The position numbers and the translations under genes are program-made. DNA of 11,162 nucleotides from Granulosicoccaceae bacterium (GTDB lineage: Bacteria > Pseudomonadota > Gammaproteobacteria > Granulosicoccales > Granulosicoccaceae), in NCBI GenBank assembly GCA_023301405.1, contig JALZUX010000036.1, positions 1 to 11,162 of the forward strand, read 5' to 3'. Positions 1 to 7,851 of this stretch are shown piece after piece; position 1 is the first letter of the stretch, and every line of letters begins with the position of its first letter. The notes under the pieces are model-generated. The model saw only the letters and a program-made list of their open reading frames with translations, was not told the origin of the DNA and searched no databases.

Positions 1-734
1 AATACGACGGCAATCATTTCAATAGCCGTGCTTTGAAAATAACCAATACTGGCATCATGAGTTGAAAACCCACCGATGGCAACAGTAGAGAAGCTATGTC
101 CAATCGCATCAAACAACGGCATACCAGCCGCCCAATAGGCAATTCCACAAGCGACGGTCAAGCCAAGATAAATGTACCAAAGCCGCTTGGCGGTATCAGC
201 CACGCGCGGCGTCATTTTTTCTTTTTGTGGTCCAGGAGTTTCAGCACGAAACAATTGCATACCGCCACCAATACCAAGCAATGGCAATATCGCCACTGCA
301 AGTACAATAATACCCATGCCACCCAACCACTGAACCAATTGGCGATACAGCAATATACCCTGAGGTAAGGAATCGAGCCCCACGATCACCGTGGCACCGG
401 TGGTTGTAAAACCAGACAGTGATTCAAAAATACTTTGTGCGACAGTCAGGTTAAGCTTGGTATCAATGTAAAGCGGTATCGCACCAAATAAACCTAGTAC
501 CGTCCAGAACATCACTACAATCACAAACCCGTCACGTAGCTTGAGAGCCGCTTGATAATTTCTTAACGGATAGTAAGTGGCAAAACCAATCACAAAAGTG
601 ACCACAAACCCGATAAAAAAAGAATAGGCAGATCCATCGTCATAAAACAACGACACCAGTGCTGGAATGAACATGGTTACGCTGAAAATTGACAACAGTA
701 ATCCGAGCACCCGGACAACTACAAGAAATTGCAT
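1..734 (-). CDS. trkH: TrkH potassium uptake membrane subunit (3' part beyond the window)
   Basis: Potassium-translocating membrane subunit of the Trk system, which works with the cytoplasmic gating subunit TrkA encoded just upstream. The 244 codons seen are about half of a typical 480-residue TrkH; the rest lies beyond the left edge. Reading from the ATG at 732-734, the protein opens MQFLVVVRVLGLLLSIFS, which lines up with the start of E. coli TrkH and supports this start. Hydrophobic segments alternate with short loops. The first selectivity-filter loop is at residues 107-115 (SGFTTTGAT) and the second at 216-224 (STVAIGGFS), both with the glycine expected to line the pore. A conserved re-entrant segment, QWLGGMGIIVLA, is at 135-146. 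The upstream Shine-Dalgarno is weak. A 120-base spacer separates it from trkA. No frameshift is seen in the visible part. Confidence 0.95.
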   Translation of the reverse strand, partial: MQFLVVVRVLGLLLSIFSVTMFIPALVSLFYDDGSAYSFFIGFVVTFVIGFATYYPLRNYQAALKLRDGFVIVVMFWTVLGLFGAIPLYIDTKLNLTVAQSIFESLSGFTTTGATVIVGLDSLPQGILLYRQLVQWLGGMGIIVLAVAILPLLGIGGGMQLFRAETPGPQKEKMTPRVADTAKRLWYIYLGLTVACGIAYWAAGMPLFDAIGHSFSTVAIGGFSTHDASIGYFQSTAIEMIAVV

Positions 735-854
735 CAGTCGTAATCTCTGACAAGAACAAAAACCATATTCTGACCTGAAAAATGATTTAGAAGATTCATA
801 AAGTTAACCTGATAATAGGGGCCAAGGTAACAGCCAGCAGTCGCCACTAACTAA

Positions 855-2228
855 CTAGTAAGTTACGCCAACCTGGAATAAATTTTCCACATCATGAATC
901 AAGGATTTATCGATCACTAGAATAATCACGTGATCCTCAGCTTCGACCACCAGTTCATCACGAGCAATCAATACTTCGCCGTTTCTGACAATTGCACCAA
1001 TGATGGCGCGGTGATCAAGGGGTAAATCAGAAATAGCGCGCCCCACAACTTCAGAGGTCGACTCATCACCGTGCGCTATGGCTTCCAGTGCTTCCGCCTC
1101 GCCACGTCGAAGCGAGTGCACAGCAACAACATCACCGCGACGCACATGACGCAACAGCGCACCAATCGTGACGTTCTGGGGTGATATCGCGACATCAATA
1201 ATACCGTCCTCAACTAAATCTACATAGGCAGGCCGGTTTATCAGTGACATTACCTTAGCCGCCCCCAGTTTGCTGGCCACCATTGCCGATAAAATATTGG
1301 CTTCATCGTCGTTCGTCAGCGCACAAAAAAGCCCCATTGAGCTGATGTTTTCTTCAAGTAATAACTCTTGATCGGCAACATCACCATTGAGCACCATCGA
1401 CGAATTTAATGTGGCAGCAAGCACATTGGCACGATCAGAATTTTTCTCAATAATCTTAACGCTGTATTTTGTTTCAAGCCGCTGTGCCAACGCCATGCCG
1501 ATGTTTCCACCGCCAGCGATCATCACATGTTTGGAGGGCTTACTACGGTGATGAAATTGCTCCATGATAGTCACTGTGTGCTCTCTAGCGGCAATGTAAA
1601 ATACAATATCACCCTCGACTATAGTTTCTATGTCTCTGAGTACAACAGGATCATTTTTGCGATAAACCGTCGCAATACAAACATCAATTTGCGGCAACAA
1701 GACTTTTAAATGCCCCGGCACCCGGCCAGTCATGGGTGACTCTTTTTCAACCACTACTCCAACCAATCGTACTTTGCCATCGGCAAAATCAACAACCTGC
1801 AAAGCGCCTGGGTGCTCAATGATTCTTTCGATATGATCAGTCACCAGGCGCTCGGGACTAATCAGCACATCGATAGGAATATGTTTCTTTTTAAACAACG
1901 CGTCTTTTTCAATTAAATACTGTTGCGATCGAATACGCGCTATCCGGCTGGTTGTCTTAAACAGCGTATAGGCAATCTGACAGGCAATCATATTGGTTTC
2001 ATCGCTATTGGTCGCCGCAATGATCATGTCGGCGTCTTCCGCACCGGCCTCACGAAGTACACTCGGGTATGCTGCATGACCGTAGACCGTACTGAGGTCC
2101 AGACGATCCTGCAGCTCACGAAGAGTGTTCATGTTTAAATCTACAACAGTGACATCGTTGTTTTCACTGGCCAGATTTTGCGCCACAGTCGAACCAACCT
2201 GACCGGCACCTAAAACAATAATCTTCAA
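855..2228 (-). CDS. trkA: TrkA, cytoplasmic NAD-binding gating subunit of the Trk potassium system
   Basis: Peripheral cytoplasmic subunit that binds nucleotide and controls TrkH. Its 457 residues match the usual length (458 in E. coli), and the protein is a tandem of two RCK units. The first Rossmann motif GAGQVG is at residues 7-12, with acidic D30 ending the second strand. The second motif, GGGNIG, is at 239-244, with E261 in the equivalent place. Each Rossmann part is followed by a TrkA-C domain. Conserved stretches include SDETNM (75-80), NDDEAN (306-311) and AHGDEST (385-391). The start codon is TTG at 2226-2228: no in-frame ATG lies upstream, the TTG gives the canonical MKIIVLGAGQVG opening, and AGGGA sits six bases upstream. 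It lies 33 bases after ntrX, so co-transcription with ntrYX is likely, and trkH follows. Confidence 0.97.
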   Translation of the reverse strand: MKIIVLGAGQVGSTVAQNLASENNDVTVVDLNMNTLRELQDRLDLSTVYGHAAYPSVLREAGAEDADMIIAATNSDETNMIACQIAYTLFKTTSRIARIRSQQYLIEKDALFKKKHIPIDVLISPERLVTDHIERIIEHPGALQVVDFADGKVRLVGVVVEKESPMTGRVPGHLKVLLPQIDVCIATVYRKNDPVVLRDIETIVEGDIVFYIAAREHTVTIMEQFHHRSKPSKHVMIAGGGNIGMALAQRLETKYSVKIIEKNSDRANVLAATLNSSMVLNGDVADQELLLEENISSMGLFCALTNDDEANILSAMVASKLGAAKVMSLINRPAYVDLVEDGIIDVAISPQNVTIGALLRHVRRGDVVAVHSLRRGEAEALEAIAHGDESTSEVVGRAISDLPLDHRAIIGAIVRNGEVLIARDELVVEAEDHVIILVIDKSLIHDVENLFQVGVTY

Positions 2229-2234
2229 CGGTTT

Positions 2235-2239
2235 TCCCT
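2235..2239 (-). promoter_or_regulatory. Ribosome binding site supporting the TTG start of trkA
   Basis: On the minus strand AGGGA lies six bases upstream of the TTG at 2228-2226. This is a good Shine-Dalgarno match at normal spacing. It supports TTG as the real initiation codon, since the codons between here and the ntrX stop contain no ATG or GTG in frame. Confidence 0.7.
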
Positions 2240-2261
2240 GTCGCGATTCAGTGCGGCTACA

Positions 2262-3623
2262 CTAATCACGTCTGCGGCCAGCTTGAATGCCGACACTGCG
2301 CAATTTTCGATATAAATGCGTGCGCTCCATGCCAACCACGCGGGCAAGCTCAACGATATTGCCATCAACACTATCCAATTGGCGCTGCAAATACATTCGT
2401 TCAAATTCTGTTCGTGCTTCACGTAACGGCATATCCAGTGGGAGTCGCATACTGTCACCGGAGATTTGATCGATTCTTTCCCGGTCAGAACCCTCCAGTA
2501 AATCTACTTCCGAGGGAGCAATCTCCACACCACTGCCAACAATAAGTAAACGTTGCACAAAGTTGATAAGTTCAAGAGTATTGCCAGGCCATTCCATATT
2601 GCGCAACCTATTTTGCGCTGCGACACTGAAGTGTCGGTAAGGAAGGCCATCCTGCTCTACCAGACGATCAACGTAAAAAGACAGCAATAATGGCACGTCC
2701 TCGGGGTGTTCACGCAGCGGCAGCGTTTTTATTGATAATTCAGCCAGCCGATAATACAACGCTTCACTGAAGTCGCCTTGCGAGATATTACGCTGTATGT
2801 GCCCTGAAGCGCACGCGATGATGCGTGCCTTGAATGGTATTGTACCGCCATCTCCGCGACTGGCAGCACCACGCTCAAGGGCTTCAAGTAATAGGGTTTG
2901 CGCGGTTGCAGGTAATTCTTCCAGATCGATCAAACATAAGGTACCCGCACCAGCAGATTCAAGGTAACCCGCACTGTTCTCATTACCCAACAACTCCCGC
3001 GCTGAATTAGCATCGGATAAGCTATCACACCGCAACGTGACAAACGGCTCAGAGGCGCGGCTACTGACCTCATGAATATGACGCGCTACCAACTGTTTAC
3101 CGGTGGCTCTCTCACCTTCAATAACGATCCCACCGTTGCTTTTTGATGCTGTTTTTTCAATGGTGCCACGCAACTCACGACTGTAGGTGCTATTACCAAT
3201 AATCGGCACCAACGGTTTTGCTGCAGCCGCAGAGGCCTTGCCATCATCAGGAACAAAGTTGCTTAGTGCTTTTTCAACCGCCAATAGTAACCGCGCCAGT
3301 GACAATGGCTTTTCTATAAAGTCGACCGCCCCTAACCGCGTTGCCTCGACCGCTGTTTCTACCGTACCGTGGCCTGAAATCATCACCACCGGAAACTTTA
3401 GCAGCCCGGCATCGCGCCATTCTTTTAGTAAACTAACGCCATCCTGATCAGGCATCCAGATATCAAGTAATACCAGATCAGGCTGTTGCTCCTCGACAGA
3501 CTCCCGTGCGTTTTTTACGTCCTCGGCGACGACAACAGCGTAGCCTTCGTCTTCGAGTATTTCTTTAACCAGGTCTCGAATGTCTGGCTCGTCGTCGACC
3601 ACCAGTACAAGTGACTGACTCAT
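2262..3623 (-). CDS. ntrX: NtrX-type response regulator with degenerate AAA+ domain and Fis-type HTH
   Basis: Response regulator, presumed partner of the NtrY-like kinase encoded immediately upstream; the start ATG overlaps the ntrY stop as ATGA. It has 453 residues. A receiver domain (about 4-120) has acidic D10 and D11, phospho-acceptor D54, S83 and K105, so it looks functional. An NtrC-like AAA+ domain (about 138-365) and a C-terminal Fis-type helix-turn-helix (423-447) follow. Walker A is kept (GERATGKQ, 170-177). The GAFTGA loop expected at 213-222 is missing and shortened. The Walker B aspartate is replaced (GTLCLIDLEELP, 227-238). The sensor I region reads ACAS. The first arginine-finger arginine is serine (286). 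The sensor II arginine is leucine (WPGNTLEL, 345-352). It is therefore probably a phosphorylation-controlled DNA-binding protein rather than a sigma-54 activator (inference). NtrYX systems are linked in the literature to nitrogen and respiratory or redox control; its targets here are unknown. Confidence 0.88.
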   Translation of the reverse strand: MSQSLVLVVDDEPDIRDLVKEILEDEGYAVVVAEDVKNARESVEEQQPDLVLLDIWMPDQDGVSLLKEWRDAGLLKFPVVMISGHGTVETAVEATRLGAVDFIEKPLSLARLLLAVEKALSNFVPDDGKASAAAAKPLVPIIGNSTYSRELRGTIEKTASKSNGGIVIEGERATGKQLVARHIHEVSSRASEPFVTLRCDSLSDANSARELLGNENSAGYLESAGAGTLCLIDLEELPATAQTLLLEALERGAASRGDGGTIPFKARIIACASGHIQRNISQGDFSEALYYRLAELSIKTLPLREHPEDVPLLLSFYVDRLVEQDGLPYRHFSVAAQNRLRNMEWPGNTLELINFVQRLLIVGSGVEIAPSEVDLLEGSDRERIDQISGDSMRLPLDMPLREARTEFERMYLQRQLDSVDGNIVELARVVGMERTHLYRKLRSVGIQAGRRRD

Positions 3624-5941
3624 GCTGCATCTCCATGAAAATCTTTGTGTTTATCTTTACGAAATTCATTAGCTGAAATTGCCGGAGCGGGTTCTGAAAC
3701 TATTGCCGCACCAGGTACAAAACCATGGTGCACCAGAATTGGAAAAAGCAACGATAAACGCCCGCCGCCGTAACCTGTTATCCCGGTGGAGTTTTCAGCA
3801 CACACCATCCCGCCATGTTCTTCAACTATTTTCTTAACAATAGCTAAACCAAGACCGGTCCCTTTCTTCTTGGTCGTGACATAGGGTTCAAACAGTCTAT
3901 CTAGCATCCCCGCCGGAAACCCTGGACCGTTATCTTCAAAAATCAGCTCAACAAACGAATGATTAGTTGTTGTACCAACACGGGTGCTGATCAGCAACTT
4001 ACGATCTTCGTCACCACCGTTAGTTTCGAACGCATTTTTAATTATATTGTGCAACACTTGCCGTATGCGCGTCGGATCACCGGAAATGGCTGGCAAATCT
4101 TTGTTCAGTTCCAGCACTATAGCATCACGTTCATCCCCATCCCGATACAACCAGCTAGTTTCCGTGATCAGCTCATTGAGCTTGGTTGGCACAAAATTCA
4201 CCTGAGGTGTGGTCGCGTAATCGGCAAATGCCTTGACCATTGACTTCATTGATTCAACTTGCTGCACAATCGTGTTGGTTAGTTTTTTTAGTGTATTGGC
4301 GTCATCACCATGCAATTTAGCAGCGTATTTATGCTGTAACCGTTCCGCTGATAATTGAATAGGCGTTAACGGGTTTTTGATCTCATGCGCCAGTCGCCGT
4401 GCAACTTCACTCCATGCCGCATTACGCTGAGCCTCAACTACGTCACTGATATCATCAAAAACCAACACGTGTCCTGCGCTAACCTGACCACTAGTCTGCA
4501 TGGTGGCACCACGACACATAATCGGTTTGCGGCCGGCCTCTGTGACAAGCTCAAGTTCAAGACTCCAGTCAGTTCGCTCGCCTTGTATCATCGGGTTTAT
4601 GGCTTCAAAAAACTGTTGTACAAACAGATTACTGTCTTCCGTTTTATCGCCATCTACCAACTGCAACTGAGCCGGGGTAGTACGCAGTATACTAGCGGCG
4701 CTTGTATTGCAGGTTCTAACCCGGTTATTTTCATCGAGCGTAACAACCCCCGTTGAAATACGACTTAACACCAGTTCAAGATAAGCTCTTTGACTTTCTG
4801 CTTGCAATTGACTGCTGGCAGCACTGGCACGTGCGGCTTCAATTTTGTCAGTCATGTCGTTAAAAGAATTCACCAGATAACCTAATTCATCGCGACCACT
4901 AGTCACCAGGCGTGTCGTATAGTCGCCGGTCGCCACCAAGCGAGTTCCTTCAACCAGATCATGCACCGGTACCATCAGTCGTCTTGCGGCGTAAAACGCC
5001 ACCCAGACCGCCATCATCAAACTTAAAAAAACCGCTAACGTAAGCGTGGCGATTGAGCTTTGCTTCAACGGCGCACGCAAATAAGCCAACTGCCGATAAT
5101 TACGAAAGCTCTCCTGCACATTAGCCGCCAGCTTAGATGATGTTCGCGACACCGGATAAGTCGCATAAAGCACCGATATGCCTTGGATGGGATCACTAGA
5201 AAAAACAGGCACTACAGAGCGCACTTGCAAGTCCCCGTCTTTACCCGGATCAATCGTCAGAAAGTCCCTGCCACTTTGCGCACGGGCAATGATGTCATCG
5301 GCAGGACGATCTGGACCGACACTTAACATATCGACGAACGCGGTTGTTGCAATAACACGGTTATCGGAGCCAATAAGCGTTAACTCTGATGCCTCGGAAT
5401 CAATACCGATATCGTTTAATACCACAACAGCAAGGTCAGGTGGTATATCGATCAGTTTGTCGGCAATCTCAATGGTGGTTTTTTGCCTGGTGCGCATATA
5501 CACACCAAGTGAATCCCGACTTAAATCCAAAGCGTCGTCAAGCGCTCGCTCTACTTCAACATCAAACCAGCTATCGATATTAGAACGTAAAAACTTTACC
5601 GAAAACGAATACACCAGGATCATCGGCAACAATGCCATGACTACCAGAATAACAACCAACTTAAGGCTGAGTCGGGATCCGGAAACGTTATTACGTAAAT
5701 CGACAAACAAACGCCAAACGCTGGCAATGATCAGCACGCCGATAATCGTCAACGCGATCGCGGTACCAAACATCCACCACTGGTAAGAGCGACCAAAGCT
5801 GTCAAGGTGCTCACCGGTATTCGCGACAAAATACAAAGCCGACATTAAAAAGCCAAACAACGCTGCCATCAACAACAGGCTGTTGGCAAGCCTACGAATC
5901 AGTTCAGCAACCACCGGAACACCTCGCTTTCTAATTGCCAT
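3620..5941 (-). CDS. ntrY: NtrY-type membrane sensor histidine kinase (NtrY/NtrX pair)
   Basis: Membrane sensor kinase that should phosphorylate the adjacent NtrX-like regulator. Read from the ATG at 5941 it has 773 residues. Hydrophobic segments at about 18-40, 55-79 and 91-113 are followed by a large extracytoplasmic region (about 115-295) and a fourth membrane segment (about 296-318). Next come a HAMP linker (about 319-371), a PAS domain (about 385-500), and a histidine kinase core with phospho-acceptor H519 in RRLAHEIKNP. The ATPase has an N box (N632, N636), a G1 box DNGPGF (670-675), an F-box-like LFEPY and a G2 box GTGLGL (694-699). All catalytic motifs look intact. About 38 residues extend past the ATPase fold. 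The true start may be GTG at 5914-5912 (764 residues), because GAGGT sits six bases before it while the ATG has no clear Shine-Dalgarno. The gene overlaps the DUF4390 gene by 43 or 16 bases depending on the start. Confidence 0.92.
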   Translation of the reverse strand: MAIRKRGVPVVAELIRRLANSLLLMAALFGFLMSALYFVANTGEHLDSFGRSYQWWMFGTAIALTIIGVLIIASVWRLFVDLRNNVSGSRLSLKLVVILVVMALLPMILVYSFSVKFLRSNIDSWFDVEVERALDDALDLSRDSLGVYMRTRQKTTIEIADKLIDIPPDLAVVVLNDIGIDSEASELTLIGSDNRVIATTAFVDMLSVGPDRPADDIIARAQSGRDFLTIDPGKDGDLQVRSVVPVFSSDPIQGISVLYATYPVSRTSSKLAANVQESFRNYRQLAYLRAPLKQSSIATLTLAVFLSLMMAVWVAFYAARRLMVPVHDLVEGTRLVATGDYTTRLVTSGRDELGYLVNSFNDMTDKIEAARASAASSQLQAESQRAYLELVLSRISTGVVTLDENNRVRTCNTSAASILRTTPAQLQLVDGDKTEDSNLFVQQFFEAINPMIQGERTDWSLELELVTEAGRKPIMCRGATMQTSGQVSAGHVLVFDDISDVVEAQRNAAWSEVARRLAHEIKNPLTPIQLSAERLQHKYAAKLHGDDANTLKKLTNTIVQQVESMKSMVKAFADYATTPQVNFVPTKLNELITETSWLYRDGDERDAIVLELNKDLPAISGDPTRIRQVLHNIIKNAFETNGGDEDRKLLISTRVGTTTNHSFVELIFEDNGPGFPAGMLDRLFEPYVTTKKKGTGLGLAIVKKIVEEHGGMVCAENSTGITGYGGGRLSLLFPILVHHGFVPGAAIVSEPAPAISANEFRKDKHKDFHGDAA
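3631..3634 (-). promoter_or_regulatory. Ribosome binding site for ntrX
   Basis: GGAG on the minus strand lies seven bases upstream of the ntrX ATG (3623-3621), inside the last codons of ntrY. Together with the four-base ATGA overlap, this points to efficient, coupled translation of regulator after kinase. Confidence 0.65.
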
Positions 5942-6495
5942 TCACGTGACACTAAAGATTGCGCCTGTAGCGGGCCCGGTAGGCGGGTTTGATCAAGTTC
6001 CAGCCTGATGCTAGCGCCGTAGCGCGATCGGTTTTTTATTTGACTGGCTGGAATCAAGGCAAACTGAGTCAGACTGCCAAGCTTGCGTAATGCGGCGGCC
6101 AGACTGCGAAAGTTGTTGCTCTCGCCAGTTTGCACATCTTCAACCCGGTAATGTCGGGTCAAATCATAGTAATACAGCTTGAAGCGCAATCGTCTTTCCA
6201 ATACCGGGGTGTCGATCCACCACTTACGCTTTTTGTGCACCGCCACTTCCACAAGAAAGTGCAAACTCACACCATTTGCCAACGCCAGTTCAAGCCCTCT
6301 GCCCAGACTAAGACGGGCAAACGAATCCAAGTAATAAGTGCCGTCTTTTACATAGGTGCCCGCACTCTCAAACCGCACTGACGCACTGTGCGCAATAGAG
6401 GCCGCTAAAAGCACAGCAAACATTGCCACAAGTGGCAAGGGTCTAACCGTTTTAGGCGTCCCCGCAGGGCGCCGCTGTTGTGTCGAATTTGCCAT
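5899..6495 (-). CDS. DUF4390 family secreted protein of unknown function
   Basis: A 198-residue protein that I recognise as the DUF4390 family from its motif pattern; no biochemical function is known to me. It has a long basic N-region, a hydrophobic stretch (about 19-34) and a likely signal peptidase site after S37 or A38, so the mature protein is probably periplasmic. Typical family landmarks are a polar strand pair (LHFLVEVAV, 78-86), the tryptophan motif KRKWWIDTPVLE (89-100), YYYDLTRHYRVED (108-120), LPGPLQ (172-177) and the closing SREWQLESEVFRW. It starts 18 bases after the rsmB stop and overlaps ntrY, so it is probably translated with the kinase. The position suggests a role linked to the large periplasmic part of NtrY, but that is inference. 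The ATG at 6495 is chosen because later starts would destroy the signal peptide; no strong Shine-Dalgarno is visible. Confidence 0.85.
   Translation of the reverse strand: MANSTQQRRPAGTPKTVRPLPLVAMFAVLLAASIAHSASVRFESAGTYVKDGTYYLDSFARLSLGRGLELALANGVSLHFLVEVAVHKKRKWWIDTPVLERRLRFKLYYYDLTRHYRVEDVQTGESNNFRSLAAALRKLGSLTQFALIPASQIKNRSRYGASIRLELDQTRLPGPLQAQSLVSREWQLESEVFRWLLN
5921..5925 (-). promoter_or_regulatory. Shine-Dalgarno favouring an internal GTG start of ntrY
   Basis: GAGGT on the minus strand lies six bases upstream of an in-frame GTG (5914-5912, codon 10 of the longer reading). The ATG at 5941 is preceded only by weak purine content. Starting at the GTG still leaves charged residues before the first membrane segment and reduces the overlap with the DUF4390 gene to 16 bases, which is more typical of translational coupling. 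Confidence 0.5.
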
Positions 6496-6513
6496 AGTGG
6501 CTATCGCAAAGAC

Positions 6514-7851
6514 TCAGAGCTTATTTTTCACAAGTATCGCATAGTAGAAACCATCAGAATCATACTGTCCCGGCAAAATCTGACGACCGTATTGGCACTG
6601 GATACCCCACTCAGCCTTAATGAGCTGTTCATGTGAATTCTCCACAGAACCCAGGAAATTCTCAATTGTGCGCTCATTCTCCTGTTTTAACACTGAACAG
6701 GTCGCATAAATCAGCCGCCCGCCGGGCTTGAGCGTCTGCCACAACGCGATCAATAGCTGCAATTGCTGCTTCGCAAGCGCGGCGATATCGGTTTTTCGCC
6801 GCAACAAGCGAATATCCGGATGACGGCGTAATACGCCCAATGCCGAGCAAGGCGCATCGAGCAAAATGGCGTCAAATGGTTTTTCGTCCCACCATTGCTG
6901 AAGATCACCGGCGTCAGCGCAGCGGCAGTCGGCTGAAAGCTTAAGCCGACTTAAATTTTCTTCCACCCGGGCCAATCGATGCGCCTCATTGTCAATGGCA
7001 ATCAAGGTGATGTCTGATTCCAGTTCCAACAAATGGCCGGTTTTGCCGCCGGGAGCAGCACAGGCGTCAAGCACGCGCTCACCGGGCTTCGGGTCCACCA
7101 AACTAGCGGCCAACTGGGCAGAGCTGTCTTGTACCGAGAACTGTCCTGCGGCAAAACCCGGTAATGCCGTCACGCGGATACTTGATTCAAGCACCAGCGC
7201 CGACTGGCCAAGATCTGCTGGCCGTGAGCCCAGCGATTCCTTTTCAAGTGCCGACTGGTATTCAGATCGATTAATCTGCGTTTCATTAACGCGCAGCACC
7301 AACGGCGCACGCTTATTAGACGCCAGATAAATCGACTCTGCGTTGTCTGGCCAGTCTGAGCTTATTGCCTGATGAATCCATTCCGGCATCGAGTGGCGAC
7401 TGGCACTGTCAGCATCGATTTTTTCAATCAGTTCAGGCTGCTGTCGTAGAAATTCGCGCAGCGTGGCGTTCAAAAATCCTCTGGCCCACCGCTTGCGAAT
7501 TTTATGGGTAAGGCCTGCGTAGGAATCAACCACCGCATAGTCAGGTGTGCGCATGTATAAAATTTCATACAGTGCTGTCCACAGCAATATTTTTACATCG
7601 GTGTCTTTGTTGCGTAGCGGCTTTTTTTGCAATGGTTTGAGCAGCGCTTCAAGACGATAAGACCACCTACTCACACCAAACGTCAGCTCTTGCAATAGTG
7701 CCGCATCACGAACGTCCATTGACTCTTGTGCTGCTCGCAGCAAGTCGCCCAGTGACTTTCCGTCTTTCACCACTGACGTTAAAATGCGTACCGCCGTCAG
7801 CCGGGTATTAGCGCTTACTTCACTCAAGCTGCATTCCACTTGATATATCAC
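6514..7851 (-). CDS. rsmB: RsmB, 16S rRNA (cytosine-967-C5) methyltransferase
   Basis: S-adenosylmethionine-dependent enzyme that makes m5C967 in 16S rRNA (also called Sun or RrmB). An N-terminal NusB-like RNA-binding domain (about 15-150) precedes the catalytic Rossmann domain. The cofactor motif LDACAAPGGKTGHLLELE is at 261-278. The two catalytic-region cysteines are present, C335 in DAPCSALGV and C385 in YATCSV, with the RRHPDI signature at 342-347. The length of 445 residues from the GTG at 7851 is slightly above the E. coli length of 429. A TTG at 7827-7825 gives 437 residues, has GGAA six bases upstream and overlaps fmt by only 8 bases, so it may be the real start. The GTG at 7851 has no Shine-Dalgarno. 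The gene overlaps the 3' end of fmt, consistent with coupled expression. Confidence 0.96.
   Translation of the reverse strand: MIYQVECSLSEVSANTRLTAVRILTSVVKDGKSLGDLLRAAQESMDVRDAALLQELTFGVSRWSYRLEALLKPLQKKPLRNKDTDVKILLWTALYEILYMRTPDYAVVDSYAGLTHKIRKRWARGFLNATLREFLRQQPELIEKIDADSASRHSMPEWIHQAISSDWPDNAESIYLASNKRAPLVLRVNETQINRSEYQSALEKESLGSRPADLGQSALVLESSIRVTALPGFAAGQFSVQDSSAQLAASLVDPKPGERVLDACAAPGGKTGHLLELESDITLIAIDNEAHRLARVEENLSRLKLSADCRCADAGDLQQWWDEKPFDAILLDAPCSALGVLRRHPDIRLLRRKTDIAALAKQQLQLLIALWQTLKPGGRLIYATCSVLKQENERTIENFLGSVENSHEQLIKAEWGIQCQYGRQILPGQYDSDGFYYAILVKNKL

Noticed and set aside
96..368. A 90-codon open frame on the plus strand at the left edge
   Set aside because: It is antisense to trkH, whose minus-strand frame is continuous and matches the family over 244 residues.
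2919..2987. Frameshift or sequencing error as the cause of the missing GAFTGA loop in NtrX
   Set aside because: The frame stays in register before and after the gap, flanking residues (ELLGNE, then AGAGTL) still align with the family, and other ATPase motifs in separate places are altered too.
5178..5786. A 202-codon open frame on the plus strand
   Set aside because: It lies entirely antisense to ntrY, has a serine- and threonine-rich composition with no domain, and is explained by codon bias of the real gene on the other strand.
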